NCBI GenBank assembly: GCA_021234155.1
Contig: JAJEKV010000008.1
Location: forward strand, 12,859,406 to 12,923,405
DNA length: 64,000 bases
Direction: 5' to 3'
Source: Isoetes taiwanensis
Lineage: Eukaryota; Streptophyta; Lycopodiopsida; Isoetales; Isoetaceae
Positions within the stretch are counted from its first letter, which is position 1. Every line of letters starts with the position of its first letter. Both the position numbers and the translations under genes were made by a program. This document shows, one piece after another, positions 47,441-59,401 of the stretch. The notes beneath the pieces were generated by a model. The model had not been told where the DNA came from, did no database searches, and saw only the letters and a program-made list of their open reading frames with translations.

Positions 47441-47645
47441 TATTTTTGATCTGCGGGATGGGCAGCTGGGCGATGTTCAGATCATGTGGCTGAACTGGAG
47501 ATGCAAATGCCCATGGATTATTTAGAAAAGCGGCGTGAGAATCTACCTTTTCTTCATTGCTTCATGATCGAAATTTGCCCCGACATATCGGTAATTGTTG
47601 CCCTATCTCTTCCCTTCTGAAACTTTGGCTATGGCCAAGGATTGA

Positions 47646-47791
47646 GTGCCTGCAATGCTTTTGGAGAAGCCAATCTGTGGTAACGAAGGAGAAACAGGCG
47701 AGAATAACAAAGATGTGGTGGTGTGGATGGCTCTGGCATCTTCTTCCGGAAACAAAGAGTTCAAGTGGTACAAAGATCTTCATCTCAAAGG
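47646..47791 (+). CDS. Possible exon, unrecognised product
   Basis: The open frame MPAMLLEKPICGNEGETGEN... ends in KWYKDLHLK and a CAAAG|GTATGTACC donor at 47792. A similar caaag|gtatgtac sequence recurs near 48081. No family was recognised, and the phase does not join directly to the possible exon at 49274. Weak support. Confidence 0.3.
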
Positions 47792-47891
47792 TATGTACCA
47801 AATTTTAAATTTCAAGCATAGGCGAAGGCGGGGAAAAATGGAGGGTATAGAAAAAGCGGGGGTAAAAAATACGTTGAAAAAACAAGTATAA

Positions 47892-48750
47892 AATTAATGT
47901 TAATATATAATTTGAAGATTATTTATACACCCCAATTTCTCTTTTTATCGTGTGCGGGAGGTGCTTCTACATATTCCATCACTTAGAGCCACTGTGGGAG
48001 GCCGGAGCCAGCCCAGAGCCCGACCCGGCCAAATGATATAGTTTGAACCTTTAGGACATTGTCCTAAATCTCTTTTTCAAAGGTATGTACAAACCCCCTC
48101 TTTTTTAAATTTCAAATTTGAATTTATCTAAGGCCAACGATATGGATTAAAATGTAATGTATCTAGACTAGTAGAAAGGTCGTCAAACCAATGATTATAC
48201 TAAGTATAAATTTAATCAAAAATATTGCTAGGCGATGTGTGTGCATATAAAGCATAAAAAACTGTATGGATCTAATGAAAAAATATGATGGAACCATGAT
48301 TTTCTTAATACATTTATGTCATTAATGTACTAAAAAAATTATGTAAAAAAAAAATTAGTTCACTTTATTTCAAAGGAAATGATGCATGGCTATACTATAT
48401 ATTGCTTTGCATGGACCATGTGCTAGTATGCTATACTATACTATACTATATAACTATATATTGCTTTGTATGGACAGTGTGCTAGTATGCTAATGCGTGT
48501 ATTATGAAATTGTGGTAGTATAAAGTACTAATGTGTGCTAATTAAGGTGTGCTAGTATAAAAATGCTAATGTGTGCTAGTATAAAAACAATTGTTAAATA
48601 CTAATGTGTGCTAAATACTAATGTGCTGTGAGAAAAACAATAAACTATGGTGTGATAGAATAATAAACTATGGTGGAAAATTAGATGGATAGATAGATAA
48701 AATGATGCTCTCTTAAAAATAATCTACGGCCCTTGAAATTGCCTTTTTTA
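47892..48750. other. AT-rich, possibly intronic; degenerate short repeats
   Basis: Between about 48410 and 48660 the motifs tgctagtatgctaatgtg, tactatactatactata and taatgtgtgcta recur irregularly. Nothing coding was seen. Confidence 0.5.
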
Positions 48751-48758
48751 CTCAGTTT

Positions 48759-49175
48759 GCCTTTCTCGACTTCGTGAGTCGAAAGGCCCTAAACGTTTTT
48801 AAGCTTTGAGCTGCCTTTCGACTCGCGAGTCGAGAAAGGCCTCAGACCCCTAAAACTGCGTTTTTTGCTTTGGTACGCCTTTCTCAACTTCGCGAGTCGA
48901 GAAAGGGCTTACGACCCTAAAACACATGTTTTAAGCTTTGCCTTTCTCGGCTTTTTCGCGAGTCGAGAAAGGCCTTCACCCCTAAAACACGCATTTTTTA
49001 GTTTTGAGATGCCTTTCGACTTCATGGGTCGAGAAAGGCCTTCGACTGTGTTTTTCCCTACGATTTTGCCTTTCTCGATTTCATGAGTCGAGAAAGGCCC
49101 TCAAAGATTGCATCACTAAGGTTGCCTTTTAATTTTGATGCGGCTTTTCGACTTCGCGAGTCGAAAAAGGCTCGT
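48759..49175. repeat. Array of seven palindromic (hairpin) units
   Basis: The core gcctttctcgacttcgcgag followed by tcgagaaaggc is a near-perfect inverted repeat of about 31 bp. Copies start at about 48759, 48813, 48877, 48940, 49011, 49068 and 49143, spaced 54-75 bp. The spacers are partly shared (ccctaaaac, ttttaagctttg). Variants change both arms of the hairpin in places (for example tttcgac...gtcgaaa). An isolated relative lies at 46420. Confidence 0.88.
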
Positions 49176-49273
49176 GCTTTGTATTTTCAAAAATGGCCCT
49201 AAGAGCGTGTTTTATTTTATTTTTTTTGCCTGTAGCATCACTTGACTAACTTGATTTTGTCTTTTGCACAGTT

Positions 49274-49372
49274 CATTGAAGAAAGGTGCCGAGAAGAGGG
49301 TGGTGACATCAGTTGGACATACAAGCACGTGGCCCATGAAGGAACTCCACATACAAATTTCTATCGTCTGCG
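49274..49372 (+). CDS. Possible internal exon, unrecognised product
   Basis: A stretch between a good acceptor (gattttgtcttttgcacag) and a GTAAGT donor is open in one frame (EERCREEGGDISWTYKHVA...). A minus-strand frame of 67 codons (49309-49512) overlaps it and also looks coding, so the strand is uncertain. No family was recognised. Confidence 0.3.
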
Positions 49373-49868
49373 TAAGTTGCTTTGATTGACTTGGAGAGCT
49401 CCCACGCGCCGTTTGCACTAGGTGGTTCATGTGTGAAGAGGGTGTAATCATTGTGCTCATCGACCACTATGGTCTCTTCACCCCTTTGTAATATATATTG
49501 TAATGAGCCCATTTATAAAATATAAGGTATCTTAAAACTAGTATTTTTGGTGATTAAGTAAACAATTTGCTTAATTTTTGTTGAAATTTGTGATCTCTTG
49601 TCTACCCACCTAAGAAAATAAAGCCAAAATGTTCAACTAAGAATCTTTTTCAACTAGAACTTTGGTTTAATTCGTAATGAAATTCCTATATTTGTTGCAT
49701 TGTTCTTGTTCTCGACTCGCTATCCGAGAAAACTGGAAGAAAGCTTGGATGCACTAACAGACAAAATTGAATTATGGGCAGTTTTGGTCGGGGTGCTCCT
49801 TTTTTGTGTAAAATAACGAAAAAAAAAAAAAGTGGGAATGGAATGAGACCCACTTTAATTAAATAGTG

Positions 49869-50285
49869 CTTTACATTTAAATTGAATTGAATTGAATTGA
49901 TTTTTATCCTCCGCAGAGACCAATTGGCCTATGGGACCCAAACAAGGAACACAACAAGCATATTACTGCTAGGATTAAAACCCTTGCCTCGGAGGATTTT
50001 CGAGGGAAAAACCTTGGCAGTAATAGGTATGCTGAGAGACTGTACAATGATATATAACAATGGTAAAGTACATTGTGATGTGTCTCATTGCATCGTCTGA
50101 GGACATAACTGAGTGCAGGCATCCATGATGTCCTGGAGATAAGATCTTAACGAGGCCACTGACATTGTATCCAACAGTGCATTCAGCTGCTGGTCATCAG
50201 AGCTGGTGCAAATGTGATTGAATGCAGACAATGCTGCAAAGTGTGGCCTTCATCTTCAATGGCACCCTGTTGGCAACACGGACAC
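49869..50285 (-). mobile_element. 5'-truncated LINE 3' end with (TTGAA)n tail
   Basis: The tail repeat attgaattgaattgaattga at 49881-49903 precedes the conserved end tttttatcctccgcagagac and ggcctatgggaccca, then aggattaaaaccc and cgagggaaaaaccttgg. The body extends to the EDE-x-x-T-type C-terminal segment (catcttcaatggcaccctgt, near 50260), homologous to catcctcaatggcacccg of the long LINE near 28225. Confidence 0.75.
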
Positions 50286-50960
50286 GTGAGTTAGAAATTG
50301 ACATAAAAATAAGGGGCTAACTAAATGTAACGAATGTTTTGGAAAGGATAAATGCTTGTTTCCAAAGGGGAGTTGCTTGACAGATTTTCCTTCGAGGTTT
50401 TAGATCCAAAGCTTACCCTTTTATTATTCCTTGTTAAATTGAAGGTAAAATCTAGAGAAAATAGAGTGGTTTTGGCTACCATATTGGTAACAAAAGATAG
50501 AATATTGGTATGGCTATGGAAAAGAAAGCGAGGAGGGAGTTGTGGCGAAAAGCAGTATTGATAATGGTAAATGGCTGGAAATCAGAGATGTAGAATGGTA
50601 GACTCAACTACCATTCTGCAATGGATTCGCCTGCCATATGGCACGCCTTTCTTAATAAACATTTCAAATTGGCGACTCAAGTATTATATTGTGGTTGGTT
50701 CGAGAACTTTTTGAGGAGGGAAGGGAACTTCTTGAGATGGAAGGGAGATTTCTCACAAGTTTTACACTTATTTGCTCGAATTCTAACCAGCTTCTTTTGA
50801 AGGATTATGAAAAAAAAAGCTAATTTCATGATATATTGTTAAATTTCAACTTGGCCAAACAGATGTTACCAAACCCCGAAAAAACCAATCTAAATCTGTA
50901 AATTGTCATTGAAAGCCAATCAACTTTCTTTGTTCTATTGCCTGGGTTACATTTGTCTGA
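50045..50960. repeat. Segmental duplication, copy A (uninterrupted)
   Basis: Copy A matches 52686-53294 and then 57697-57975 in order. Shared blocks include gatatataacaatggtaaag, cagctgctggtcatcagagc, ttacccttttattattcctt, gactcaactaccattct, ttggcgactcaagtattata and ttcttgagatggaagggaga. It holds the unoccupied version of the insertion site at 50601-50609. Confidence 0.88.
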
Positions 50961-52685
50961 TGTGTTGTCACTAAATAAAATGCTCACTTTTTTTGTTAGT
51001 CTCTCAAGTAATTTAGCTTGGTGTAGCAGGTAAAAATAATAGTATCGTCCTATTCAAAATCATGCTATGGAGTATTTTTCCAGCTTCGCTTTGTCCAAGC
51101 CATTTCCCCTTCCCAATGTGGTCGGTTGGCTTGCATTATATTTGTATTTGGAGAATAAGTTCATAGATATATTGTCATGCTTACTTGCGTCGGCAAAATG
51201 CACTTTGGTTGGACCTTAAGCTATGGAGGCATACAAGAAATGATACGGTTTCTTTTGGGATCTATAAGTCCCACTTTACTCAATACACCAACCTTGCACT
51301 GCCTTACTGATACACCAACCTTGCACTGTCTCCTATTGCGCAGGCTATCTCCATCCTCTTCTTCAAAGCTTTTCCATCCCCTAAGGTTATACTACCATTT
51401 AAAATGATTTTGGTTCTTTTGTCTTCAATACCATTTTGTAACACATTTAACTAACAAAAAAGGACTCGCATGCATCCACATGGATTCATTATTATCCTCT
51501 TGAATTCACCATACAAGATTATTACGAGTTCAGACACAAGAACATACCCACATTTCTTCCATCTTTCCACACATACGAAATATCCAAAATCCCAATAAAA
51601 TGTAAATTACGACATCTGTCTATTTCACAAAATCCCAACAAAACGTAAATTATGACATCTATTTCACACTATGCGTTTTATTATTCCTACCCACTCCATC
51701 CACTATGGCTAATACCCGCCATCCCTAAACCCTTCACACTTGGCCCCCCATTACACTTATTGATACGTTTACATTTACAACTTTTTATTCCACCTACAAA
51801 TTCCATTACATCTATCCATTCCTCATGTCGATGACTAATGCCCGACATTGTCAGACACAAGTATCTAAGCATTTGATCTACCCATTCCCACGTCCACGCT
51901 ATTTGATGTACATATGAGACGGCTATTTTTGTTTTACCAAATATATCCAAGTGTTCTATTTAGGCCCTTTTTCCACAACCCTGCTGTCTTATAATTATAG
52001 AACTAAAATTGGGCCACATCATCAGATAAGACACCAGGGCTTTTCCACGGTATCTTTTTAGACATGTCTCATTTGAAGTCCGTACAAGCATGATGTCGCA
52101 TTTTTTTTTGGGGAAACCCCCGCCACAAAAAATCGACAACCAAACTTGGCTAATCGGACCTCCTTGGCCGCAATCTTAGGGTGACCCAAAAATAAGTTGC
52201 TGAAATTGTGTCTCTAGCACTCGATGACAAAGATCAAGATCAAATTCGCAAATTTGCAGTCCGTTAGTTCGATCTGCTCAAAGTTTTTGGTTTTTGTAAC
52301 ACAATGGATGTTTGCAAAACACACCAATTGGAGCCGGAATCGTGGGCTGGCCCTCCATCTCAGACTTAAGCATCTTGAATCAAGCATTTGCAGGCCATGG
52401 AGATGAAATCTGGCCAATGGGTCAAAGCATACAACCCAGGCTCAAAGAGACATGCCTAAACATCTCTATAAGGAACCTTATATGCAACATCATCTACAAC
52501 TACACCCATTTGAACATGAACATCCACATGCCTTGATGCAATTAGCACCTTCATTCTACACATGCAACCAATCATATAAACGATTCTATTGATAATATTT
52601 CCTTGAATACTAAGAATCTATTACTCTAAACACATTGCACACGTCCATGATTAATGCCCGACATCGTCGGGCACACGTTTCTAGT
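50961..52685. other. No gene recognised; short duplication at 51580-51660
   Basis: The segment aaaatcccaa(t/c)aaaa(t/c)gtaaatta is repeated about 49 bp apart, and acaccaaccttgcactg twice at 51285-51330. A palindrome gcccgacatcgtcgggc sits at about 52656. Overlapping frames at 52214-52417 on both strands are not supported. Confidence 0.5.
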
Positions 52686-53294
52686 GATATATAACAATGG
52701 TAAAGTACATTGTGATGTGTCTCATTGCATCGTCCGATGACATAACTGAGTGCAGGCATCCATGATGTCCTAGAGATAAGATCTTAACGAGGCCACTGAC
52801 ATTGTATCCAACAGTGCATGCAGCTGCTGGTCATCAGAGCTGGTGCAAATGTGATTGAATCTGGGGACGATCTTTTGCAAAGTGTAGCCTTCATCTTCAA
52901 TGGCACCCTGTTGGCAACACAGACACAAGTGAGTTAGAAGTTGACATAAAAATAAGGGGCTAACTAAATGTAACGAATCTTTTGGAAAGGATAAATGCTT
53001 GTTTTTAAGATAATTGTGTCTCATTCCAAAAGGGGAGCTGCAGATAGAGATTTTCCTTCAATTTTAGATCCAAAGCTTACCCTTTTATTATTCCTTGTTA
53101 AATTGAAGGTAAAAATCTAGAGAAAATAGAGCGGTTTTGGCTACCATATTGGTAACAAAGATAGAATATTGGTATGGCTATGGAAAATAAACAGAGGAAG
53201 TTATGGAAAATAAACAGAGGAAGTTGTAGCAGAAACAGAGTATTGATAATGGTAAATGGCTGGAAATCAGAGATGTAGAATGGTAGACTCAACT
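52686..53294. repeat. Segmental duplication, copy B, left part
   Basis: Matches 50045-50609 and stops at gactcaact (53286-53294), where the 4.4-kb insertion begins. The minus-strand frame 52770-53024 is the LINE C-terminal segment (CQQGAIEDEGYTLQKIVP) carried in the duplication. Confidence 0.85.
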
Positions 53295-55254
53295 GGGGGA
53301 ATTTATTTTTAGGTTTTGTTGGAACATGTTTTTCGGGTTTTTATAGAATATTCTATAATATTCCATGAATTGACAAGACTTAATGTTTGACTTTTTAAAG
53401 AAAAAAACTCTAACTTATGAATCTAGCGTTTATAAAAAAAAACAACATCATAGAATACAGATGTTCAAAGAACTTCTTATAAAAAGTCAATCTTATATTT
53501 TAAGTGAGGGAATATTATATTTACTAGTTATTTAATTGGATACACCACTAAAAACATTTCCTAACACAAAATTATGTGTGTCTCAGAAAGGGAGATAGCA
53601 CCCTGCACACCTATGGAGTTCCACCAACAATTCAACATCGCACACAATTTAAACGACCCAATTACAGAACAATATTGGTGTCTAGACAAATACCACATTA
53701 AAATAATATAACAAAGAAGATTTAGAGCATTATATTTAAAGTAGATTGAGCAATTATAGGACTAGAAAATCCAAATAGCATAGTAATTTTATGATCCTAA
53801 GGAAGCACTAATTTCAAAGACTATATCTACTGTATAAATGGCCGATGTAATTTATATGTTCGAATCATGTATCTTCTTGTGCGTCATCATCAATGTAAAG
53901 AATGTTTTCGTTTCTTTGCTTCGTGCTCAATACTAGACATCAAGGACAAAATAGTGGCATGTTGTTCAGCATAGAGGGAGAAGAAACTGCAATATAAGAC
54001 AAACACACATGATTAGTTTCCAATAAATATATTAAATTTAAATAAAATGTAGAACTTTTAGCTCACTAACTAATCAGCCAGTTCTTCAATAACATATGTG
54101 ATTATTTCACCCCATTGAAATGTTTGTATTGATTTGATTTGATATGTTTGTATGTCCCAATGATTTCAAACATCCATGCCTTAGTTCGATGGTTGCCAAC
54201 CCAGCAAAGAAACATTCTTCCACACAAATCTTCCACACAAATCTGACCAATCCTTGTTATTTACCAATGACTCTTTAAATTCCTTATTCACTTCTTCCCA
54301 AGTATGGGTCCCAAACATCAATGGTCTTTTTGTTGTAGCCATTGACAAAGTGAAGTGCCCCTTAGATTTCACATGACCGTACTGTCTGACCATACTGTCT
54401 AAAGGTATGTCTTAGTATTTGTGCTCTTGTACCCACTTTGCAGACCTTCTCATTTATCCTAATCTGGCATAAAGGAATCATGAGTGATTCTATATCCCAT
54501 TTTAATGCCAGTGCATCCAAGGTTTCTGAAAACACCAAGGTTTCTGAAAACACTTCGATAGTAAAAGAAGCAGATAAGTCACCAAAAAACATCCTCATCA
54601 GATTCTGAACTCTTTCCTTTTTTCTGGCCACTGTCTTTTAAGTTTGATTGGTTATTATCGATAGCATTCATATCTACCATATGCATTCATATCTACCATA
54701 TGTCTGCTTTGCATAGCACTTCCTGCCATTTTTTCAATATCAACAATCTTATTTGTTGACCTTTCTATCAGCCCAAGATCTGCACTAGATTCAAATGACA
54801 TTGCCAAACTTCGATGTGCGTGACGACCTCTTGGCTTTTTTTTAGGAGTGACAAATCTAGTAGGCTGCAAATCTCACTTGCAAATCTCACTGACTCTTTC
54901 TCATTTCTACCATACCATAGACAGCACTGCAAGAATTACAACATAAAAGAGGAAAAAACAATATATCAGCAGGTCATTTGATTAAAGTCAAACATCTAAA
55001 AATCAACTGTCTAATTTCATCTTTGTCTAATTTCATCTTTGTCGTCCCCCTTTTAATCTTAAATCAAAGCTTCAAAAGGCAGAAGAGGTGGATTAACATA
55101 AGAATCTTAAATTTTAAGCTTGAAAAGGAATAAGAGGTAGATTTACAAGGGTCAACCATGTTGTGCCCTTGTGAAAGGGAAAAATATTTTGACATTAAAA
55201 GCTAAGTAAAAATAATGGGATGAATGAAATTTCATGCATTTAACTTCTGAGAAA

Positions 55255-55580
55255 AAAACAAGGCAACAGTGCCGTCCCCTTGCAGTAAAAAATATTTTAT
55301 GTCTTCCAATTCAGGAGAAAATAAAGCAATAGTGTTGTCCCCTTTGAAATCAGCACATTTTATGCATTTAGAATCGAGAGAAAACTAAGGGAGCACCAAA
55401 GATCCACTTTCAATGAAGCACATTTAATGTATTCTAGGATGAGACAAAATTTAAGCAACGGTGTCGTTCTTTGCAACATCTGTATTTAGAATGAGACAAC
55501 GGTGCCGTCCTAGGAATTCAGCACATTTTCAAGAACCAAGGCAACGGTGCCATCCCCTATTAAACTCAAATGCAAATACT
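55255..55580. repeat. Degenerate minisatellite, about 40-65 bp unit
   Basis: Motifs ggcaacagtgccgtcccctt, agcaatagtgttgtcccctt, agcaacggtgtcgttc and ggcaacggtgccatcccct recur with gcacattttatgcattta spacers. It lies inside the 4.4-kb insertion. Confidence 0.7.
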
Positions 55581-55954
55581 TACACTATTTGAAGACCTCT
55601 CATCTTCATCACAGCAAGCCGGAGCTCCAAAACCAATGTTTGTCGGATTCTTTTAAACCATAGACCCAAGCAACCAAAAAATGTACCTAAAAAAGAGTTG
55701 AGCAAATGTGGAATAGAGTTGGCCGAACATATGATTTGGCAAATGTGGAAAAAAATTGACCTAAAGAGTTGGCCGAAACTGTGGAATAAGGCAAACGGTA
55801 AAAACATAAAAAGCAAATCGTAGAATAAGATACAAAGATAAAGATATTTTTAGCCATGAAAAGATAAACATATATAAAGTTGGGCAAATAGGATGTGGCA
55901 AATCGTAGATGTGTAAATCGAACCCTTTATTTTTTGGTGTCAAGATATACAACT

Positions 55955-56095
55955 TTAAGTATTTAAGGACATTAAGGATATACAACTTCAAGGACATTAA
56001 ACAACTTTAAGGACATAAACTCTCAAGATATACAACTTCAAAGATATAGAACTTTAAGGACAATTATGAATATACAACCTTAAAGCTATAATGAA
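55955..56095. repeat. Short tandem repeat around gatatacaacttcaagga
   Basis: About six imperfect units of roughly 24 bp (gatatacaactt(c/t)aa(a/g)(g/t)...) inside the 4.4-kb insertion. Confidence 0.65.
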
Positions 56096-57696
56096 ATGCA
56101 TTTTTCAAGATCATGATAGCATTTTATATCTGAGACAACATAGCAGATACCAGTGCTTCCATGGTTCAGTGTTTCCCTACCAATTACATGATGACGAGAA
56201 TGAAAGATAATATACATTCAAGATATCCACTATTGGACCTAGGACATGAGTAGATTTAGTGAATAGGACGTGTCCAGGTGGGTTTCACTTCGATCATGTG
56301 AAAGGTATTCCCACTTGGAAAACCTTAGGGTATCCTGTCTATCATCCAAAGTAAGTTGCCTTGTTTTATTTTGTTTTTTTTCGCAATTCAAGTAACAATA
56401 TCATTTCTATTATAGGATAAGATCTCTGCAAACTATTCATGAAAACTGAAGATTACATTGCATAGAGATATTTTGGGCAAAACTAAATAAGGTGATGGAG
56501 ATCAAAGGTTTTCCAGTAGCTGAATATAGGAAATTCATGGCCGATGAAGCGCAGGCTAAGTGGACAGCAGTACGAGATGTGTTCAACAATGGTCAAGAGA
56601 TTTTAGGTGGAGAGCGCTCATGTCAATTTTGTTTTGAGCAGTGCTTGCAATGTCATACAAATAAATACATTTATGGGCCTATCGGTTCCGGCATTTGGAC
56701 CTATGTAGGAAATGGAGAAATGAAACTATTGAAATTCAGAAGATATTTATCATGAAATTATTGATTGGTGGTTTGGAAAAGCCGACGAGGTGGACATCAA
56801 GTCATTAGGTTTGTGGTTGTCTTGGTGGCATCAGAAGATGGGGAAATTATATGCTTACAGGAATGGACATAACTAGTGCCACACATGTCCCTCGGACCAA
56901 CATGTCTGAATTCAAGTACGAAAGATAACTAGCAGCTGTTTGAATTTATATGATGCATTCTTATTTGATAACGACAAAAGCACTTTGCAAAATTCTAAAA
57001 AAAAAGCATGGTTGGAGGGTAGATACTTTGAACATGGCACCGACGTTTCAAATCTGTTGGGAAGATTAAAAAATTGTTGGCTCTGGAATAAGCCCTATGC
57101 AAAGAGTTAATGTAATTAACAAACAAGTGTCTAGGAGTGGAATGCCAGAACATAATCCTAGATCTGGTGGTAATAATCGAACCATTTTGAGAAAGACATC
57201 CACAATCACTAATTAAGCAAGAAGTCACCATCGAAGACATCAAAATGGAGAGCAAGAACAAATGATGTGGTTTTATTCAACTTAATGTGTAGCAAACATG
57301 GTATCATGATTATAGTATTGCCGGTGCTCCTAATAGACACCGTAGTTGGCTAGTGGCTATAGGAGTCAACATAAAGGATGAAGAATTGCAAGTCTTTGAT
57401 GAGTACTTGATTTGAGGTGAGAGGGTTCTCATCCACATCCAATCGAAGATCCCATCGATATTTTTCCGATGCACCTTCAACAAGTAGCTTCGTCCAAGTT
57501 AGAAATGGAAGGCCTGTCAATAAAAGAGCTAGATTGAGTAATGATGAAGATGTGAACCTAGAGCGAAGTTTTGACATGGAAACAGAGATTGTTAGAAAAC
57601 AGATTATCCAATGAAATAAAAGGAATGCACCTAATATTTTTACAACAAAAACATGAAAACATGGTTCGAAAAAAAAAACATAAAAAAGTTGCACTC

Positions 57697-57975
57697 GACT
57701 CAACTACCATTCTCAGAATGGATTCACCTGCCATATGGCACGCCCTTCTTAATAAACATTTAAAATTGGCGACTCAAGTATTATACTGTGGTTGGTTCGA
57801 GAACTTTTTGAGGAGGGAAGGGAACTTCTTGAGATGGAAGGGAGATTTCCCACAAGTTTTACACTTGCTAGAATTCTAACCGACTTCTTTTGAAGGATTA
57901 TGAAAAAGCTAATTTCATGATATATTGTTAAATTTCAACTTGGCGAACAGATGTTACCAAACCACGAAAAAACCA
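57697..57975. repeat. Segmental duplication, copy B, right part
   Basis: Resumes at the second gactcaact and matches 50601-50880 (ttggcgactcaagtattata, gggaagggaacttcttgaga). Confidence 0.88.
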
Positions 57976-58167
57976 AGTGTGACATATAAGACAATTGTCA
58001 ATGAAGATATGTCAAATTTGTTTCTAATTACCTAGCTTGCAAGGTTTTCGATTTTCAAGACTCCAATATTTCATTGGTGTTCTACATAATGTTTGCATAG
58101 AGGAGAAGAAGAGGAATATAGGTAATATTTGCCCTTTATTTAAATGAAAAGCAGGTTGTGACCTGGA

Positions 58168-58173
58168 TATATA
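58168..58173 (+). promoter_or_regulatory. Possible TATA box of the RNase T2 gene
   Basis: tatata in ggatatatacg, 155 bp before the ATG. Between them is an ACGT-core element (aaaacgtgtttt, about 58191). Position is plausible for a 5' leader near 130 nt. Confidence 0.4.
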
Positions 58174-58327
58174 CGTATGTGATTACGTAGGAAAACGTGT
58201 TTTGATTGAGTATCCATGAGTTTTTTTTACGTTAAAGAATATGCTAATTCTACCAACAAGGATATACTTTGCAAAATACCATAAAAGATAAAGGCGCGAG
58301 CAAGCTAAAGGTATCAGAACAGTGGCG

Positions 58328-59346
58328 ATGAAGAGGGCAAGCATTGCGTCAATATGCATTGTTGTATGCCAAATTCTTATGGCGCAAGCCAAGTCCCACC
58401 ATAACCATAATTCTCCTCAATCTCCTACTAAATCCCACTCCGGGGGCTTCGATTTCTTCTACTTTGTTGTACAGGTGAGCACAAAAGGAAATTGATTGAT
58501 TGTCTGAATCTGTATGGAAAGCTTTCTCTATTGTTATAGCAAGTTTAATGCTGTATGGGAATGTGTTGTCTTCAAAAACCTGTATGGGAATGCTTTGTGT
58601 TAGTAAGTTCAATGCTACTAAGTGTAGAAAAACTAAGTTGATTCATTGCAGTGGCCTGGAGCTTACTGTGACAGCGACAGAACCTGCTGTTATCCCTCAA
58701 CAGGCAAGCCAGAGGCAGATTTTTCCATTCATGGTCTCTGGCCAAACTTCAACGATGGCACCTATCCGATGAATTGCGAGGCACACGAATCATTTGATGT
58801 TTCAAAGGTCTAACTTAGTTTTTGTTTTTTTGGTTCTGGGTTTGTTGGTTTCAAGGAAACTACAGAGTCTCATACTTTGTTAGTGTGAAAATTTGTGTGC
58901 AGATCAGAGACATCAGGCCAGAGTTGAACAAGTATTGGGGATCATTAGCATGCCCAAGTAGCAACAGCTTGAAATTCTGGTCTCATGAATGGAGCAAGCA
59001 TGGCACATGCTCAGACGGGTTCGACGAATCGGCATATTTCTCAGCGGCTTTGAAACTCAAAAAGAGTTTAGATTTTCTCGCAGGCCTTGAAAGTGCCGGA
59101 ATCAATCCAGACGATGGAATGTACAGCCTTGACGCTATCAAAGATGCACTGCGGCAGACCGTCGGGCACATCCCAGCCGTCCAGTGCAACCGAGATCCTG
59201 ACCGTACAGCTCAGCTTTACCAGATCTACATCTGCGTAGACGTGGATGGTTCAACCCTTATCGATTGTCCTGTTTATCCCACAAACAATTGTCCTTCACA
59301 AATCCAATTCCCTGCTTTTGGGTCATCCACAAATGACGAACTTTAA
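58328..59346 (+). CDS. RNase T2 family ribonuclease (S-like RNase), three exons
   Basis: Exons 58328-58474, 58652-58807 and 58903-59346, all joined in phase 0 with GT/AG introns of 177 and 95 nt. The product is 248 residues, close to the 230-250 usual for plant S-like RNases. Residues 1-21 form a signal peptide (hydrophobic core IASICIVVC, likely cut after AQA), so the enzyme enters the secretory pathway. The family start FDFFYFVVQWPGAYC lies at 41-55. Active-site CAS I is SIHGLWPNF with His76. CAS II is FWSHEWSKHGTC with His129, Glu130, Lys133 and His134. Ten Cys outside the signal peptide suit the conserved disulfides. The C-terminal CPSQIQFPAF is also typical. It cleaves single-stranded RNA through a 2',3'-cyclic phosphate. 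The low intron number fits class I S-like RNases, linked in other plants to phosphate scavenging, senescence and defence; the role here is inferred only. Confidence 0.95.
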
Positions 59347-59395
59347 TCTCTAATTGGCCCCCTTGCTTGCTTGACTTTACGCATTCTTTATCATA

Positions 59396-59401
59396 AATAA
59401 A
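59396..59401 (+). promoter_or_regulatory. Possible polyadenylation signal of the RNase T2 gene
   Basis: AATAAA within ataaataaataag, about 50 nt after the stop codon at 59344-59346. Confidence 0.5.

Larger units (their letters stand above)
53295..57696. mobile_element. 4.4-kb insertion with 9-bp target-site duplication, Mutator-like candidate
   Basis: Flanked by gactcaact at 53286-53294 and 57697-57705. Copy A has a single gactcaact at 50601-50609, the empty site. A 9-bp duplication is typical of the Mutator superfamily. The termini start gggggaatttatttttaggt and, on the other strand, gagtgcaacttttttatgtt: a weak, degenerate inverted similarity. Internal coding-like pieces (minus 54181-54870; plus 56492-56870, with SCQFCFEQCLQCHTNKYIYG and IIDWWFGKADEVDIKSLG) do not match a transposase I recognise. 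It may be a non-autonomous element carrying captured fragments. Confidence 0.7.

Noticed and set aside
48759-49175. Regularly spaced palindromic repeats resembling a CRISPR array
   Set aside because: The spacers share sequence, unit spacing varies from 54 to 75 bp, and the context is a plant nuclear genome with introns and retrotransposons.
58183-59189. Minus-strand frames across the RNase T2 gene
   Set aside because: They are antisense to exons with a clear protein family.
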